A stretch of DNA of 64,000 bases. Source: Amblyornis subalaris. Taxonomy: Eukaryota > Chordata > Aves > Passeriformes > Ptilonorhynchidae. Made by a program: the position numbers and the translations under genes. The stretch lies in contig JACAXG010000014.1 of assembly GCA_018881555.1 (NCBI GenBank), positions 1,975,959-2,039,958 on the forward strand, written 5' to 3'. Positions 1 through 12,555 of the stretch are shown in pieces (positions within the stretch are counted from its first letter, which is position 1; each line of letters begins with the position of its first letter). The notes beneath the pieces were generated by a model that saw only the letters and a list, made by a program, of their open reading frames with translations, was not told the DNA's origin and searched no databases.

Positions 1-3000
1 GCACTTTGCAGAGCATTTTAGATTAGAAACCAAAGGAATTTACTATAAAAGGGAAACCATTCCAGCAGTCTCTGTTGAAAAACTGCAAATCCCCAAAGAC
101 TTCACCTTACAACTGGGCTCCAACACCCAGAGAAACTCTACAGCTGCTGTTTGATTTATTCCTACCTTTTATAAAATCCCAAGCCATTAATCCTTAACGG
201 CCTTTACTCAAAAGCAGGGTAGATAAATTGTCATCGCTGAGATTGCTGAAGTAGCTCAGCATCAGAGGGATGGGGCTGGAATGAGAATTAGCAGATTTAG
301 GAAAAAAAACAACATCAAATCGGCAGCTTTCTCTGCTCTGAGCACAGCACAAACACCTTCTGCTGCCAGGATCACCAACCTGGGCTGGAGAGCACAGCAG
401 GTTTATTCCGACGCGGCTGGCACAGNGCCCTCTCCTCCAGGCCCTACCTCAGCATTCCCGTTTCCATAGCCTCACNCAAGGCTCCTAAGGACTCATTATC
501 TCCTGACCTTTCCCTTTTTTTCCCCCTGTCTTTGTAAGTTAATCAGTAACCAGAGAGTTCTCCCAGCCCTTGGTGCTCCTGCTTTCAAGGTCCCGAGCCC
601 CACGGAGCATCAGCCACTTCCACAAAATTCCGCTTCCACAAAATTCCCTCCTGCCACGTTTCAGCCCTCCAGGTTTCCCACCGCTAGGAACACAAACAAA
701 AAGGTGTATTTCACCTCCTGCAACACTGGCTCAGCAGCTCTAGAACCCAATTATTCCATGCCAAAAAAGCCCTCACCCACCAGTACAGATCACAAGGGCC
801 AAGTCTCGCCACGTCCCTGGGAAGGAGGGGGAGGGAAATAAAAAGAGACATTTTTTATGGGACAGTTACTGAGCTTTAATTTCCCACATCCGTTTACGGC
901 TGCAAACAAGCACAGGCAGGGGAAGGTACTATCCATTACCATAATTATTTTTAAAACCTTCACCCCACAGGGTTAGGAAAAAAAACCAGTGATATACAGC
1001 AGAGCCATAACTATAAAACTGCAGATGGGAGCTGAGCCACTTTGCTCTTGTCTAATGCTGAGAGCTCATTAAACTGCGTGCTTAAACCTTAAATATTTGA
1101 GAGTAAATGGTAATTAAAATCGTGAAACCATTCTGATTAACCGTCCAGCCTTTCCTCGGCTCAGCTCTCCAGCTCACTCTTTGCTATTTGGTCATTTATG
1201 GAGTTTGACACTGCTCGATCTTCCAGCCCCAAAACTCCTAAATAAAGGAAAAAGGGAGAGGAAAAAGAAGCACTCNAGCCATCCTTAAACCTTATAAAGA
1301 AGCTGATGAGAGAATAGGCACTTTCTCATCTTCTTTTATAAGTCAGATCACCTCGAAGGGTGATCCTTTGGCCAAAGTCATTCAGTGAGACAACAGACAG
1401 CAACNTTTCTTTATTCTATTTCTTTGACCTCTACCTGGTCTGCATCATTATTGTTACCATTATCATTATTATATCTTCAAGAAACTAACTTTTAATAAAA
1501 GACTGCACTACACACCACATATCCAATTTTGTCTCTGAAACATTCTTGCCTTTAACAAGTCATTGCAGCAAACCAGAGCATTAATAATTATTTTTGCTTA
1601 CTGCTTTCTCCTCAAGCCACCCACAAAATCCAAGTAAACGACTGCCAACCTATCCGGGCTAAAACTGGAAGATGGAAGAGGAAATGACATAACAGAAAAG
1701 TAGAATTTATGCAAAATGTTGGCGATATTAAAGCAGAACAGAGAATTCTTCAGAAATCAGCAGTGCACAGTAATTCAAGCTGCTTGAATCATGCATCTCC
1801 ATCCTCACACTTCAATGGGATATGGCAGGAAGTAATTAATGGAGACAGGCTCCCTTGTACATAGCTGGAAATAATTAATCTGGCATCTCATTTCTGCTAT
1901 TGTCTGTTTGGAAAAACAAATTTTTGCCCATATAGAAGAGTGTGTTTCACACGTAACCCCAGGGATTAGCAGTTCTTTATTCTTTAAAAAGAAATGTAAT
2001 GGGAGCCCATATGGAAAATTGAACCTTCACAAAGGCTTTGCTATGTGTGTAGATAAAGTGTTTCACAGAGTCTTTTGTCTTTTTTAAAAAATAAAAATAA
2101 AATAAGAATAAGACATACAATCCCCCCAATTCAAATAGAGACCTAAAATTTAGTATTCTGCACTAGGGGTTAAATAAGAGCNTTTATTTTTGTTATTTCT
2201 TCTCCCTCGCTTGTTTTCTACTCAAAACTAAAAACCTGCTTAGAATAAAACCTGTTCTTCATGGTTTCCTTTTTTTGCTGTATGCACAGCACACAGTTCA
2301 TGTCCTCCTGATCAGTTTTACCTAAAATGTAAAGCTGGAAACCTGTCAGGTCCCCAACTTATTTTTGTAGGAGTAAAGGCCATGAAGAACACTGAGCATT
2401 TCATTATGAATAACAGATGCTAGATACATTTATAAACCACTAAATTTAGAAAGATCTGAAGAGAGATCTGCTGAACCTTTTAAAATTAAAAAGCTCCTTG
2501 TGCTTTGCCACTGCATCNATTAGAACAAGCTCTGAGGAAGCAGAATACAAAAGAGAAATGAGTTTTCCACAGATCCAACATTCATACGTCCTATGGATGT
2601 AATTTCAAGATCCACAACAAAGCAGGCAATATCTAGAGGGCACATTAGCTAAATGACAACATTCTCTGTGTTAGTTTGGGGTTATTCAATACCCTCAGTT
2701 TGCAATCTGGCGTAGGGCAAGGCACACGTATGATACAAAATTAATGAAAGAAATCAGATCCCCTTTCCCAGCACCCGGTCTGAGCGTGTGGATCCCACTT
2801 CCCGTGGAACCACCTCGGAACACTGCTTGAAAACACCACCAAGATCCTGCCCCGACGGTTTGGGCTGCTCAGCTCCCACAAGGAAAACTCGCAGTACACA
2901 AAGGCACAGCACCAGCACACGAAAGGGCCAGATGGCCCCAAAACACTGCTCGGAGCTCCTGTTCCTGCGGGAGAAGCCGTCAACCAGTTTGGGATACATT

Positions 3001-4360
3001 AACACTTCCACCTGTATTCCTCGAANGCCCAGGGACACCGAACTGGCCCGGGAACGCCCGAAGGAGTTGGCGCAGATGTGTCCCAACTGAAATCCCATTA
3101 AAAAAAAAAGGAAAGCAGGGTTCAGTCTCCATCAGCACTTTTTATAAAGCTGACAATTTTCAATATGCAAAGAGTTTGCNTTAATTTAAAGGGGGCAAAA
3201 CACTTGCCACTGTGAGGAGGGCCCGAGTCCCTTCCCAACCCTGGCAGTGGCTTCCCGATCCCGAGCCCGCAGCCTGGATTTTCCAGGTTTAGCAGGGCAG
3301 CAGCNGCCATCATCCCCGTGCCCTATGAATGTTTGGCCACTGCCAGCGCTTTTCTAGGAAAGACTTTGACTCTCTGATGTGGGAGAGCAGCTGGAGGAAC
3401 ACNCAAGCTCTCCCACCGCCTCCCCCTTCCTTGGCAGGGCATTCACACGGAAAACTCCCGACATTTCTGTCCGGCTTCCACCATCCCGTCGGGTTCTCTC
3501 ATAACCCAGCACAACCGATTTGTCACACAAGGACAAATTCCTCGTCCTTTTGCACAGTTATGAAACGCTCTGTGCTCTGTGCCACACAAAAAGCTATGTG
3601 GCAGCACCACATCCTAAAGGCAGAGGAAGCTGCAGCTCCAACACACGGGATNCCTCATCCAGCCGGGATAATTACACAGGACAAGCCGGAGGAGACCACC
3701 CTGCCCGAAAGAGCGAAGAGGTGAAACGCCACGAAGTTTCCCACTGACAGTTTTCCCGGCTTTCCACTAGGGAAGGGACAGGCACGACAGCGCGGTTGTA
3801 AGGACATAAACTCCACACCATTCCCAAACACGGTGCTCGTGCTCAGCTCGCTGGAGGGGGAATTTCTGGGAGACGCTTTAGGAGCCTTCGGGACCGCTCC
3901 TGCTTAACCTGTGCCCACGAGCCCAGCGCTGGCACGGCGAGAAGCCAAGGCCGGTGCCAGAATCCCATCACACCACGCTGGGCTGTGACAAAAGATGACT
4001 CCGGGGAGTTCGTGCTCATCATCGCTATTCCACGCACGTCACCGCCACCTCCGACAGCTCTCGCTTCCATTGAACCTCTACTACTGGAAAGGGCAAAGGG
4101 GGTACAAACACATTCGTGCCGTGCCGAGCGGGGAAGGGGTGACGAGAGATAAAGCCCAGGGAGGGTCACACAGCCCTTATTCAGAGACATCNCCCCCATC
4201 CTAAAAGCACGGCAATCCCCCTCCCCTCCACGTACGAGATAACCACACGAACCTGGTGGGCGAGAACGCATCCATTCCTCGCCCCGGCCCGTCCTCCCTC
4301 CCGCACCCCCCTCTTTTTTTTCGGTCGCTTTGTTTATTTTTTTTCCAGCGGAGCACTTGC
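1..4360 (-). other. PPM1L: PPM1L intron 1, 5' part
   Basis: This stretch follows the end of PPM1L exon 1 on the minus strand and should be the beginning of its first intron, which is very long in mammals. I searched both strands for the PP2C core encoded by later PPM1L exons and found none, so exon 2 lies outside the window. The left 2.7 kb is AT-rich with short low-complexity patches, for example the ATT-rich run near 1444-1475. From 2.7 to 4.25 kb the base composition becomes more GC-rich towards the CpG island. No repeat family or RNA gene was recognised. Confidence 0.75.
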
Positions 4361-4759
4361 CTCTCCTCCGTGCCCATCAAATATCCCGAAGATGGAGGGG
4401 TGAGTCTTGTTCACCAGGTCAGTGATCACTTCGAACCTGTCCTCCATGTGATCCCTGCGGCCTTGGATGGAGTAGACGGCCACGTTGTGGCTCTTGAACT
4501 CCCAGGTCTTGGAGAACTCAGCGTCCAGCACGTCCAAGCCCCCGAGCCTGTCATTCTGCATGATCTCGGCCACCTTGCCCTTCACCATCTTCACCGCATC
4601 CCTGCTGGACTTCACGATGGTTTTCACCTCATCCGTGTGGAAGAAGTAACTCCACAGGGCCAGGCTGATGCACAGCAAGAACAGGGTCTCCGGTCTGAGC
4701 AAGAAGTAACGCATGATCCGACCCAGCAGAGACAGCAAAGTCATTGTATCCTCTATCAT
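4361..4759 (-). CDS. PPM1L: PPM1L exon 1 (protein phosphatase 1L, N-terminal 133 residues)
   Basis: The first coding exon encodes 133 residues beginning MIEDTMTLLSLLGR. It agrees almost residue for residue with vertebrate PPM1L, a Mg/Mn-dependent PP2C-type Ser/Thr phosphatase anchored in the ER membrane; the family is known to act on CERT and on stress-kinase signalling. Residues about 25-41 form a hydrophobic membrane segment. The first PP2C motifs follow: RRDHMEDRFE near residues 101-110 and the metal-binding FGIFDGHGGE at 124-133. The frame leaves homology directly after GGE, where the minus strand reads GAG|GCAAGT, a good fit to a GC-type 5' splice site. The ATG is the conserved start. 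The remaining exons are beyond the left edge. Confidence 0.95.
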
Positions 4760-4863
4760 TTATTATCGCGACCGTGCGTCCCCACACCATGCAGCGGGGC
4801 GGCTCCGAGCGCGGGGCCGCTCAGTGCATGCTCGGCCGGCCGGCCAGCGCCGAGCACCCCCCC

Positions 4864-4900
4864 GCTCCGCTCCGCTCCGCTCCGCTCCCTCCGCTCCCGG
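4864..4900. repeat. (GCTCC)n pentanucleotide repeat
   Basis: About five consecutive gctcc units, then a ctcc interruption and one more copy, in the presumed 5' UTR or core promoter of PPM1L. On the sense strand of PPM1L it is GGAGC-rich. Confidence 0.85.
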
Positions 4901-5240
4901 GCGGCCCCTCCGCCGCGCCCCGTCCGTGCCGCGGGGCCGCGGGCCCGCGGGTGGCTGCGCGGAGCCGTGCGCCGCTGCCTGCTGAGCGCCGCTCGGCCCC
5001 GCGGCGCGGCGCGGCTCGGCCCGGCAGGACGACGAGGAGAAGGAGGAGGAGGAGGAGGACGCTGCCAGGGCCGCCCGCGGTACCTGCGTGCCGTGTCCCC
5101 CGCGCCCGGCGCCGGCCCGCCCTCCTGCCTTCGCCCGGGCGGAGCGTCCCGGCCGCCGCCCCCGCCCCGCCCGGCCGCGCCGCGGGACTGCACGTCCCGG
5201 CGGCCCCCGCGGCCGCGCCACGGCGACGGGAGGGGCGCGG

Positions 5241-5260
5241 GGCGCGCTGGGAGCTGTAGT
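5241..5260 (-). promoter_or_regulatory. ZNF143/THAP11 (SBS) type promoter motif
   Basis: The minus strand reads ACTACAGCTCCCAGCGCGCC, matching the well-known ACTACAnnTCCCAG consensus bound by ZNF143 with THAP11. It lies about 480 bases upstream of the PPM1L start inside the CpG island, which is the usual setting for this motif. Binding itself is inferred. Confidence 0.7.
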
Positions 5261-5303
5261 CCGGGAAGCGCCGGGATAAAGGGAAAAGTGGTTTACTCAG
5301 AGG

Positions 5304-5432
5304 GTGCCGCATCCCTGGAAGGGTCCAAGGACGGGGTGGACGCGGCTTGGAGCAGCCNGGTCCCTGCCCGTGGGACGAGGCGCTCCTTAAGGTCCCTCCC
5401 AAGCCAAACCGTTCTGGGATTCTTTGAAAGGA
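5304..5432 (+). mobile_element. CR1 LINE 3'-end fragment
   Basis: Resembles the terminal part of avian CR1 in sense orientation: 'atccctggaa...' leads to 'ggagcagcc', 'gtccctgcc', 'aaggtccctcccaagccaaaccgttctgg' and a degenerate 'gattcttt' tail. It abuts the PPM1L CpG island and is itself CpG-rich for a CR1. Confidence 0.75.
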
Positions 5433-8400
5433 TGAACTCGACTCTCGCATATTCCCCGTTTACCTTCGCGCGCTGGCAGGAGAAGGGAAATCAAAGCAGG
5501 AGTTTATCAATTATTAAACTGAGANTAGAGTTTTCCTAGGAGCGTTTTGTCNGGNNAAAAAAAAAAANAAATCAAAACNTTCGTTCTCTGACCCATTTCT
5601 GTAAATCGTCGTTTCCCTGCAGCTGATAAGCACCAAAAATCACAAACTGCGAGCAAAAGTTTGCTGGAATATAAACAACTTAGTGTAGTGCCAGACCTGC
5701 CAAGGAGCTGGAGGTGTTTGCTGTTTGTTTGAGGCTGGAAACCCACAGAATCCATCGACCAACCTGACAGAGAGAGTCAGAGCTCACACGAGAGTCAAAC
5801 ACCTCTGAGCGNTCTGGAAAATGAATTAGCAAACCACAAACCCAGGCTGGAATTCTGAGTGAAAAACAGTGAACTTCAGGCATGTGCATTCCCACTTTTC
5901 CAGCAGCTCACACTTCCTCTGGAGTTCTGTTGCTGTAGAANTCACACATAAACTCGTTTTGCCAGTTCTCTCAAAGATCAGCTGAAGGAAATCACATAAA
6001 TCCAAACATGTTAACCCAAAATTAATAATTTAAGTCTTTCTGTGTCCAATTCTCACAACCAGCTCTGAGAAACAGGAAAGTTCATGACAAATGTGGAATA
6101 TAACAATGTGACTGCTTTAAATCTCAGAGGTACAAANCACTCTGTTAGTATTTTATCCAAAATTATGCATTTCAGGCCTGGAGAAGATCTTACCTATATC
6201 TTCCCCTCTGTCATGATGTGCTTGAGTTGAGCCACAGATTCTTTACCCAAAAGAACAAAATCTGCTCCTGTGAGTTGGGTCATGATGTCCCAGCACAGGC
6301 TTTGCAGCATCTCTAGCTTATGGTGCTGATTGGATAAACTTAATTAAAAGTACTTAATAAATACTCTAGGAAAGCTAAGGCTGAGAGGCTGAAATGAGGA
6401 GCACCAATGCAATAATATTTTTGATGCNGTAAGCTGTGTAGCTAATAATTCTAATAATACTACTAATAATACTATCTCTAGAAAGGCTTTTAAAATTCTA
6501 TTTAATTTCATCTTTAAGGAAAGATATAATAAATGTAAAATACAGAGAACACTGCTCACTCCCACCGACTAATTCATCATTTATTTGTCATTTTAGTGCA
6601 AGATAAACGTGTCTGTGCAGTCAGGGAACTGTGACTCCTGGGGAACTTGTGTTCCACTGCTGGCAATTTGCATCCANCCTATGGAATTGTGCTGAGAAAT
6701 GAAGCGGATCCAGTCCACNGAGCACACAAATCGAGCCAACAAACCCAGTTCCAGGGATCGTTCTGCACTCCATGGCCGAGTCCTGCACTCCAGGGAAGAA
6801 ACAGAACTTCGGGATCCGCAGACATTCTTTTAAACGCTGGAAATCAGCAGGAAAAACATCCTCAATATTCGAGGTATCAGCTGCTGTTTGATTTGGCTTT
6901 TGCTGGGGGGCGACCTCAGGCTTTTGTTCNCTCGTGAAAGGAGTGAAAAGCGAGCTCCGAGGCAGGTNTGTATATAAACTGAATAATTATACACTTGGAA
7001 AACTGGGAAAAGGCATTCCTTGCTCAACAGCTCCTCCTCCTGCTCGCACGCAGGATGGAGCCGTGGAGGCATCGTTTGTTTTCNTGTTTTGGCTACAGAA
7101 ACAAATAATCTGCTACTACAAACGTGTTCATTGTCTGTTCAGTGCTGTAATGCACAGGAAGTGTGCAGAGGTTGCCTGATAGGGAATCAACTGGGAAATT
7201 AGTTTGGGTCCAAGAGAAAAAAAGGCAATATTCAGCTTTTATAGNCAGTTTTTGTGGTACCCAGAATTAAAATAGTGAGAAATTGGAGAAAACTCTCACT
7301 ATTTGCTAGCCTGGAGAACGCCAATATTGTTANCATTGTCATTTCTTGCTTGTATTAAACAAAACCCAGTGGTTTTGGTCGTAAAAAGCCTCATTTTGTA
7401 AATAAACTTACAAGGATAACTTAAATAATAACAGTAATAAAAAACTCTTTAATTTCCTGNAGTTGCAGACTGAATTTACCATTATTTCACCCTGGGGATG
7501 AGCAGTGAGGATACAACACTGGCGGGTCACCAGCTTTACTGGACAAATTCATTGCAGGAAACATTTAATTTGGTGGAAATTTCCCTGTAAAAATACTACC
7601 AAAATCTGTAGAATATCTATTCTGTAATATTCTCTGAGATGCTAAAATTTGGAGGACGCTTCTGTTGCTGTTTGCTGAATTTTGCTGCCCAGTTAAAAAG
7701 GTCTTTTCAGGATTTTCAAACTCTGTTATTGGCATAAATCAGATGTGCACATCAATGTAGCTCAGTGCAGGTATTAAAGTATTAAAGCAAAATATTCCCC
7801 AAAACCTGCAGGGCCACCTCCCTTTTCTCCCGTGGAGATATAAAATCAGAATAGAAAAATCAGTACCAATGACAGCTGTAAAAGTGGAGTTTTTCATGTC
7901 AGAACTGCAATGCAGTAAAACACCTTGTGCTTTTCTCTTCAGACATTTTAAAGAAATGGATTTTAGGATATTCAGGGTGACACAGGCACAGCTCTCCAGA
8001 GGAATAACTCGGTGGCAATATCAAAAACTGGTTTGTACATTGGTTTTGATAACAGGTAAATAAAGCTGAGTTTTCCTGCCAGTGGTTTTCATCCTTTTTT
8101 TCCATCTCAATTGGTATAAACAACATTTCCTAATATTTTTTTCCAGGGTTTTATCTTGCAGCAAATGCCAAACATTGCAGGTGAATCCTGCCTGCTCCCT
8201 GCTAAACTCCTGAGAAATCTGATCCCGGGAATTTGGCTCAGATTCGTTTTGCTTCTCCCCCGAAGAGGAACGTCTGCAGGTGTGGGATGAAAACAGCAAT
8301 TTTCCACACAAGTTGCTCTTGTCTGCATTCCACGATTCTCAATTCCAGCCCCCATTACGGGGCATCTCCATGTGTGAAANCTGATTTTCCTTTATTTCCT

Positions 8401-11400
8401 GCCGCCGTCGAGGGACCTCGGTGCCAATGGGAACGAGGGGCACAGGGGGATTTCTGGAAAAGGGAGACTCACGTTTCAACACCACCTTTTATTTAAACAT
8501 AACATTCTGCTGCAATGAAACCACAGCAGTGAAATTATCTATATAAATTATACATGTGAGTACATCCTGGATATTCTGGGAAGGCTGAATGCCTGCAGGT
8601 GCCTGGAGTGGAAATCCCACACCTGCCTCACTCACCTTAGGGAATACAATTCCTGGTTATAAGCACGGAATTTGGTGTAAACGATACCTGAAATGAACAT
8701 TATTTTGAGAAAACAAAAACCAATCGATCATTTCCTAAGGGGTGTTTGCTTATTAACCTTTACATGCTCTTATTCACTTTTAATATCAGAGCCAAACTAC
8801 CTGGTGATACAACCAAGGAAAGATGCCAATGCTCATTTCGTGGAAAAATCTAACCAGGGATGTATTTCAGAAGAAAATTCTGGGCTTTATCAACTCAGAG
8901 AACCTTGAATTACCTCGATTTTAGAACCGCAACAAAAATTTGGCTGTGCTGAAGTCAGTGGGAGTCTTTGCTCGGGCCTCGGTGGGAGCACAACCCCCGA
9001 ACTGTTGATTTGGAGTCCACCTCTCCAGGGCATGACACACTTTGGGAGAGAGGGATTANCCAAAACACATTTTCCCTAAAATTTTCCAGAGCTGAACTCA
9101 CTGGGAATTGGAGCAGGACTGAGACGAAGCTGAGGATGCTCCTGAGGGCCAGAGCTGCTCCCTAAAGTGTCCTTGGATTTCACCAGCAGCATCACCGCAC
9201 AGTGGGGATATTTGGGAATGTTTGTAAAGCACTTGCTGGTCAATTAATGCCTCACAAACTTCCCACTTTTACAGAGAACTCCAGGACATNCAAGGAAAAT
9301 AGAAATAGGAGCTCAGCAATTCAGAATCGCTCTGCAAACCGGCAGCGTTCTCGTGAGGCCTCTCTCAGATCCNAGCCCAAATTGATAGAAAGCAGCAACA
9401 AAGCAATCTTCATTTTCTTCTTCATTAATTTTNACTCTGTTTAGCAGCTGCTTCGTGTCTGTGCTGAAGACTGTTTAATGTGCATTAAGCAAGAGGCCGC
9501 AAAATTGATTTACACATTTGGCTGCTTCCCGTTCTCACCGCGAGGCGCATCGGGACGCGGAGCACNAGGAGCTGCGCTCGGGATGGAATCCCGAGGCCAG
9601 GCTTGTCCCTAAGCTGAGGTCAGAGGGGAGCTGAGGTTACAGGAGCCTTTTTTGGTGACTTCTCTCAGCCTAAAATTAGCTGTGCCCTCAGCTGACTGCA
9701 CAGTGTAAAACAGGCCCAGCTTTCCCTCGGTGCCGTGACTATTCCAGAGGTTATTTCCAGCCAACTCTGACACCTTCCCTTGACCAAATTCTTGATGAAA
9801 CCTAAGAANCNAAGCCTTCNGAGAGGCAAGGTCAGCTCTGGGCTNCTGGAGATTTCCTGAGCAAGGCAGAGGGATGGGTTTGGGACCCCCTGAGCGGCAC
9901 GGAGCTGGCAGCCCGTGCTCCCTTTGTCTCTGGGAATATGGGATTGATCCTCACACGCTGCCTCATCTCCATAGGCAGCCTCAGGACACGCTCCCATTCA
10001 AAAGGCTCACTTATTTAGCACCAGATTTCGGTGATGGAGATAAAGAAATGCTCCAATAAGGGCGGTGAAAGGATTTTCTTAGGGAGGATTTATGAAGACT
10101 TGGCCCATTTTTAAAATGATGAGGTTTGCACTCAGGCCCAGCGCTTGAAACTTGCTCCAAGAGGGGCTGTCAATAAATCATCTCTCCAATAAATAAAGAC
10201 GAGGCATTCCTACCTCTAGGGCTGGANCGGGAGATGCATTTTAGAAGTGATGGGAAAAGGAAGAGACTTGGGCTTTCCTTAATGAGCTGGCACGGAAAAC
10301 TGGAGGAGCATTGCTGATGTCCACTGGATACAGCCACAGTCTCCCTCACACAGCCATGATTTCCCTCCTAGTACAAAAGCACAGAAAGAAATACGAAAGG
10401 AACCACAAAAAAAATCAGCATTCAACAGTTTGGGACACTCAGAGAAGATTTAAACCCTCCCAGTGCCAGGGAACGGGGAGGAGCTCAGAGATATTCAGGC
10501 GTTTGTGCTCCGATGAATCCTACACAGAGTTTGGGTTCACCAGAAGGGAACGCAGCAAGGAAAGGGATAATTCCCACCGACAACTCCCACTCGAGACCGT
10601 TGGAAGCGCTGTCTGTGCTTCTCGTGTGCCTGCAGNGACGAACACTTCGCTTTTTGTTTGCTCTCCCCCTTCCCGTGGCCAATCTGCTGGCTGTGATGGC
10701 AATGGCGTGCCTTGGCCCGAAATAGCTGCCTGGGCTGGAGCCTTCAGCTGTCAGAGCTGCCTCTCCTCCTCCCCACTCCCCAAAATCTCCATCCACAGCT
10801 CCATCTGCCGCTCCAGGGTGCGGATTTGCCGCACTGGGGCCGTGTTCTAACGGGGGAAATCGTCTGACTGCGAGACAGTTTGATGGCTTTGTTGTAATTC
10901 CACCCTCCCCTTCCAATTCCCACGTCGCTCCTCGTTCTCCCGAGGCACCAGAAGCTGCCGCCAGATGTGGGAATGAGCTTCAAACAGCTGTGGGCTTCCC
11001 TGCTGCCGCTTGCCACGTGCCTGTGGGAAAAGCTGGTGGGAAAAGCGAGACGATCCCAAATCCCGTTTTCCTNCCCGCAGGCTCCGGTGCTTTCGGCATT
11101 CCCAGCTCCCAGAATGTGGCGCATTCCCGGTGTCTGCTTGGAAAGGGGGGGAATGACTGGCAGCTGCCCTCAGCTGATGGAAAAGCAGCAAACAAAGGGG
11201 GAGCGGGCGCGTGGAAGGGCTGGGACGTCTTTCCACGGATCCCTCTGCAGGANGCTGTTGATCAGAGGGATGAAGGGATTTATTTATAGCTCGTGACTTC
11301 TCCAAAAACATTGTTCTCTGCTGACCTTTCCGCTCCCGCTGGAAGCCAGGAGAGCAGCTCTGCCAAGGAAATGAAACAGCTTTAAAGGACAGGGGGGGAA

Positions 11401-12346
11401 AGCTCCTGGGTGTGTTGGGAGTGCACTAACTGCTGCCAGCTCCTGCTTTTTTGCCTTATTATCATTCCTGGTCGCCGTGGANAGCTGGGATTCTCCACAA
11501 CAGCCAGGAAACCTGGGCAGTGGGAAGAAAATCACCACAACTTTACTTAATAAGGGAGTTGAGGGCTCCTGACCAGCAACCTGATCAGCTGCTGACACCA
11601 GCAGCTCCTGCTCCAGGGGCTCCGGCTCCCAGCGGCCCATTCCCNATCCATTAGTAATGCTCCACAAATAAGGAGCAGGGATTTGCACTTTTCCTGGCTC
11701 ACACAGTTAGTCATGGCTTCCTGAAAATCCACGGAAAGCAGGATCCAGGCTCTTTCTCCTCTCGGGATCCTGCTCCCACTCCCACGCCTGGGCTCGGCTC
11801 GGGGCACTGAGGGGATTGTGCCTTGGCTTGGATCCCATCCCTGATCTCCTGAGCGCCTTCCAACAGCCAGGTTGGCATTCAGGAAAAGGCTGGAGCTGCC
11901 CCAGGACACAGCCNATCCCCTCACACTGGGGCTGGAGTTGTGTCGTAGGGTGGGCTCAGCACCCGGCAGTGCTTTGGGACCAGGATGCCTCAGGAATCCC
12001 AGCGTGTCCCATCCCATTCCCTCTCCCGAGGCTGAGGAGACTCCGTGAGAGCACAGCAGAGACACTGGAGATGCTCAGGAGTCTTGTGTGGTGTTGCCAC
12101 AGGAATCAGGAAGGGAACCTTTGCGGTAAATGGGAAGCGCTGCTGTTTGCTGGAGGGACGATCCAGGATTTCATCGTGTGCTCCCNTCCCATTCCCTGCA
12201 TTCCCCTCATGCCCCTGGTTCCTCCCGCCCCTGGCTGGTGCTGGGATGGCTCAGGGAGCCCAGGACGTGCAGAAAAAGGGCACTGACCACCCTGTGCCCT
12301 GTCACCAGCAGGGACAGCACAGAGCAGCACAGCCCTTCCCCTATGG
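5433..12346. other. intergenic, no gene recognised
   Basis: No coding exon, RNA gene or repeat family could be supported on either strand. Notable only are an adenine-rich stretch full of N at 5553-5580, a TAA-rich patch at 6449-6480 and a small CpG-rich patch near 9535-9600. Short open frames here have no recognisable domain and no codon bias. Confidence 0.6.
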
Positions 12347-12555
12347 ACTCTCAGAATCCCAGAANGGTTTGNGTGGAAAGGAACTTAAAGCCCATCCAGC
12401 CCCACCCCCAGGGACACCTCCCACTATCCCAGGCTNCTCCAAGCCCCGTCCAACCTGGCCTTGGACACTTCCAGGGGTCCAGGGGCAGCCACAGCTTCTC
12501 TGGGAACCTGTGCCAGGGCCTCCCCACCCTCCCAGGGAAGGATTGATTCTAGTTT
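12347..12555 (-). mobile_element. CR1 LINE 3'-end fragment
   Basis: Antisense copy. On the plus strand it reads 'agaatcccagaanggttt', 'ggacacctcccactatccc', 'ccaacctggccttggacacttccagggg' and 'cacagcttctctggg', the hallmark order of the reverse complement of a CR1 3' end. Confidence 0.9.

Larger units (their letters stand above)
4760..5280 (-). promoter_or_regulatory. PPM1L: CpG island promoter and 5' UTR of PPM1L
   Basis: About 500 bases directly upstream of the PPM1L start are extremely GC-rich with dense CpG, in sharp contrast to both flanks. It contains a (GCTCC)n run, an AGG-trinucleotide run at about 5032-5060 and a ZNF143-type site. No TATA box is evident, as expected for a broad CpG-island promoter. 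No gene is recognised on the plus strand nearby, so a coding bidirectional partner is not supported. Long open frames across it in several frames reflect GC content rather than coding. Confidence 0.8.

Noticed and set aside
4256..5539. Open frame of 427 codons on the plus strand across the PPM1L start
   Set aside because: It is the antisense of PPM1L exon 1 continued through a stop-poor CpG island. The product is low-complexity Pro/Arg/Ala with no domain.
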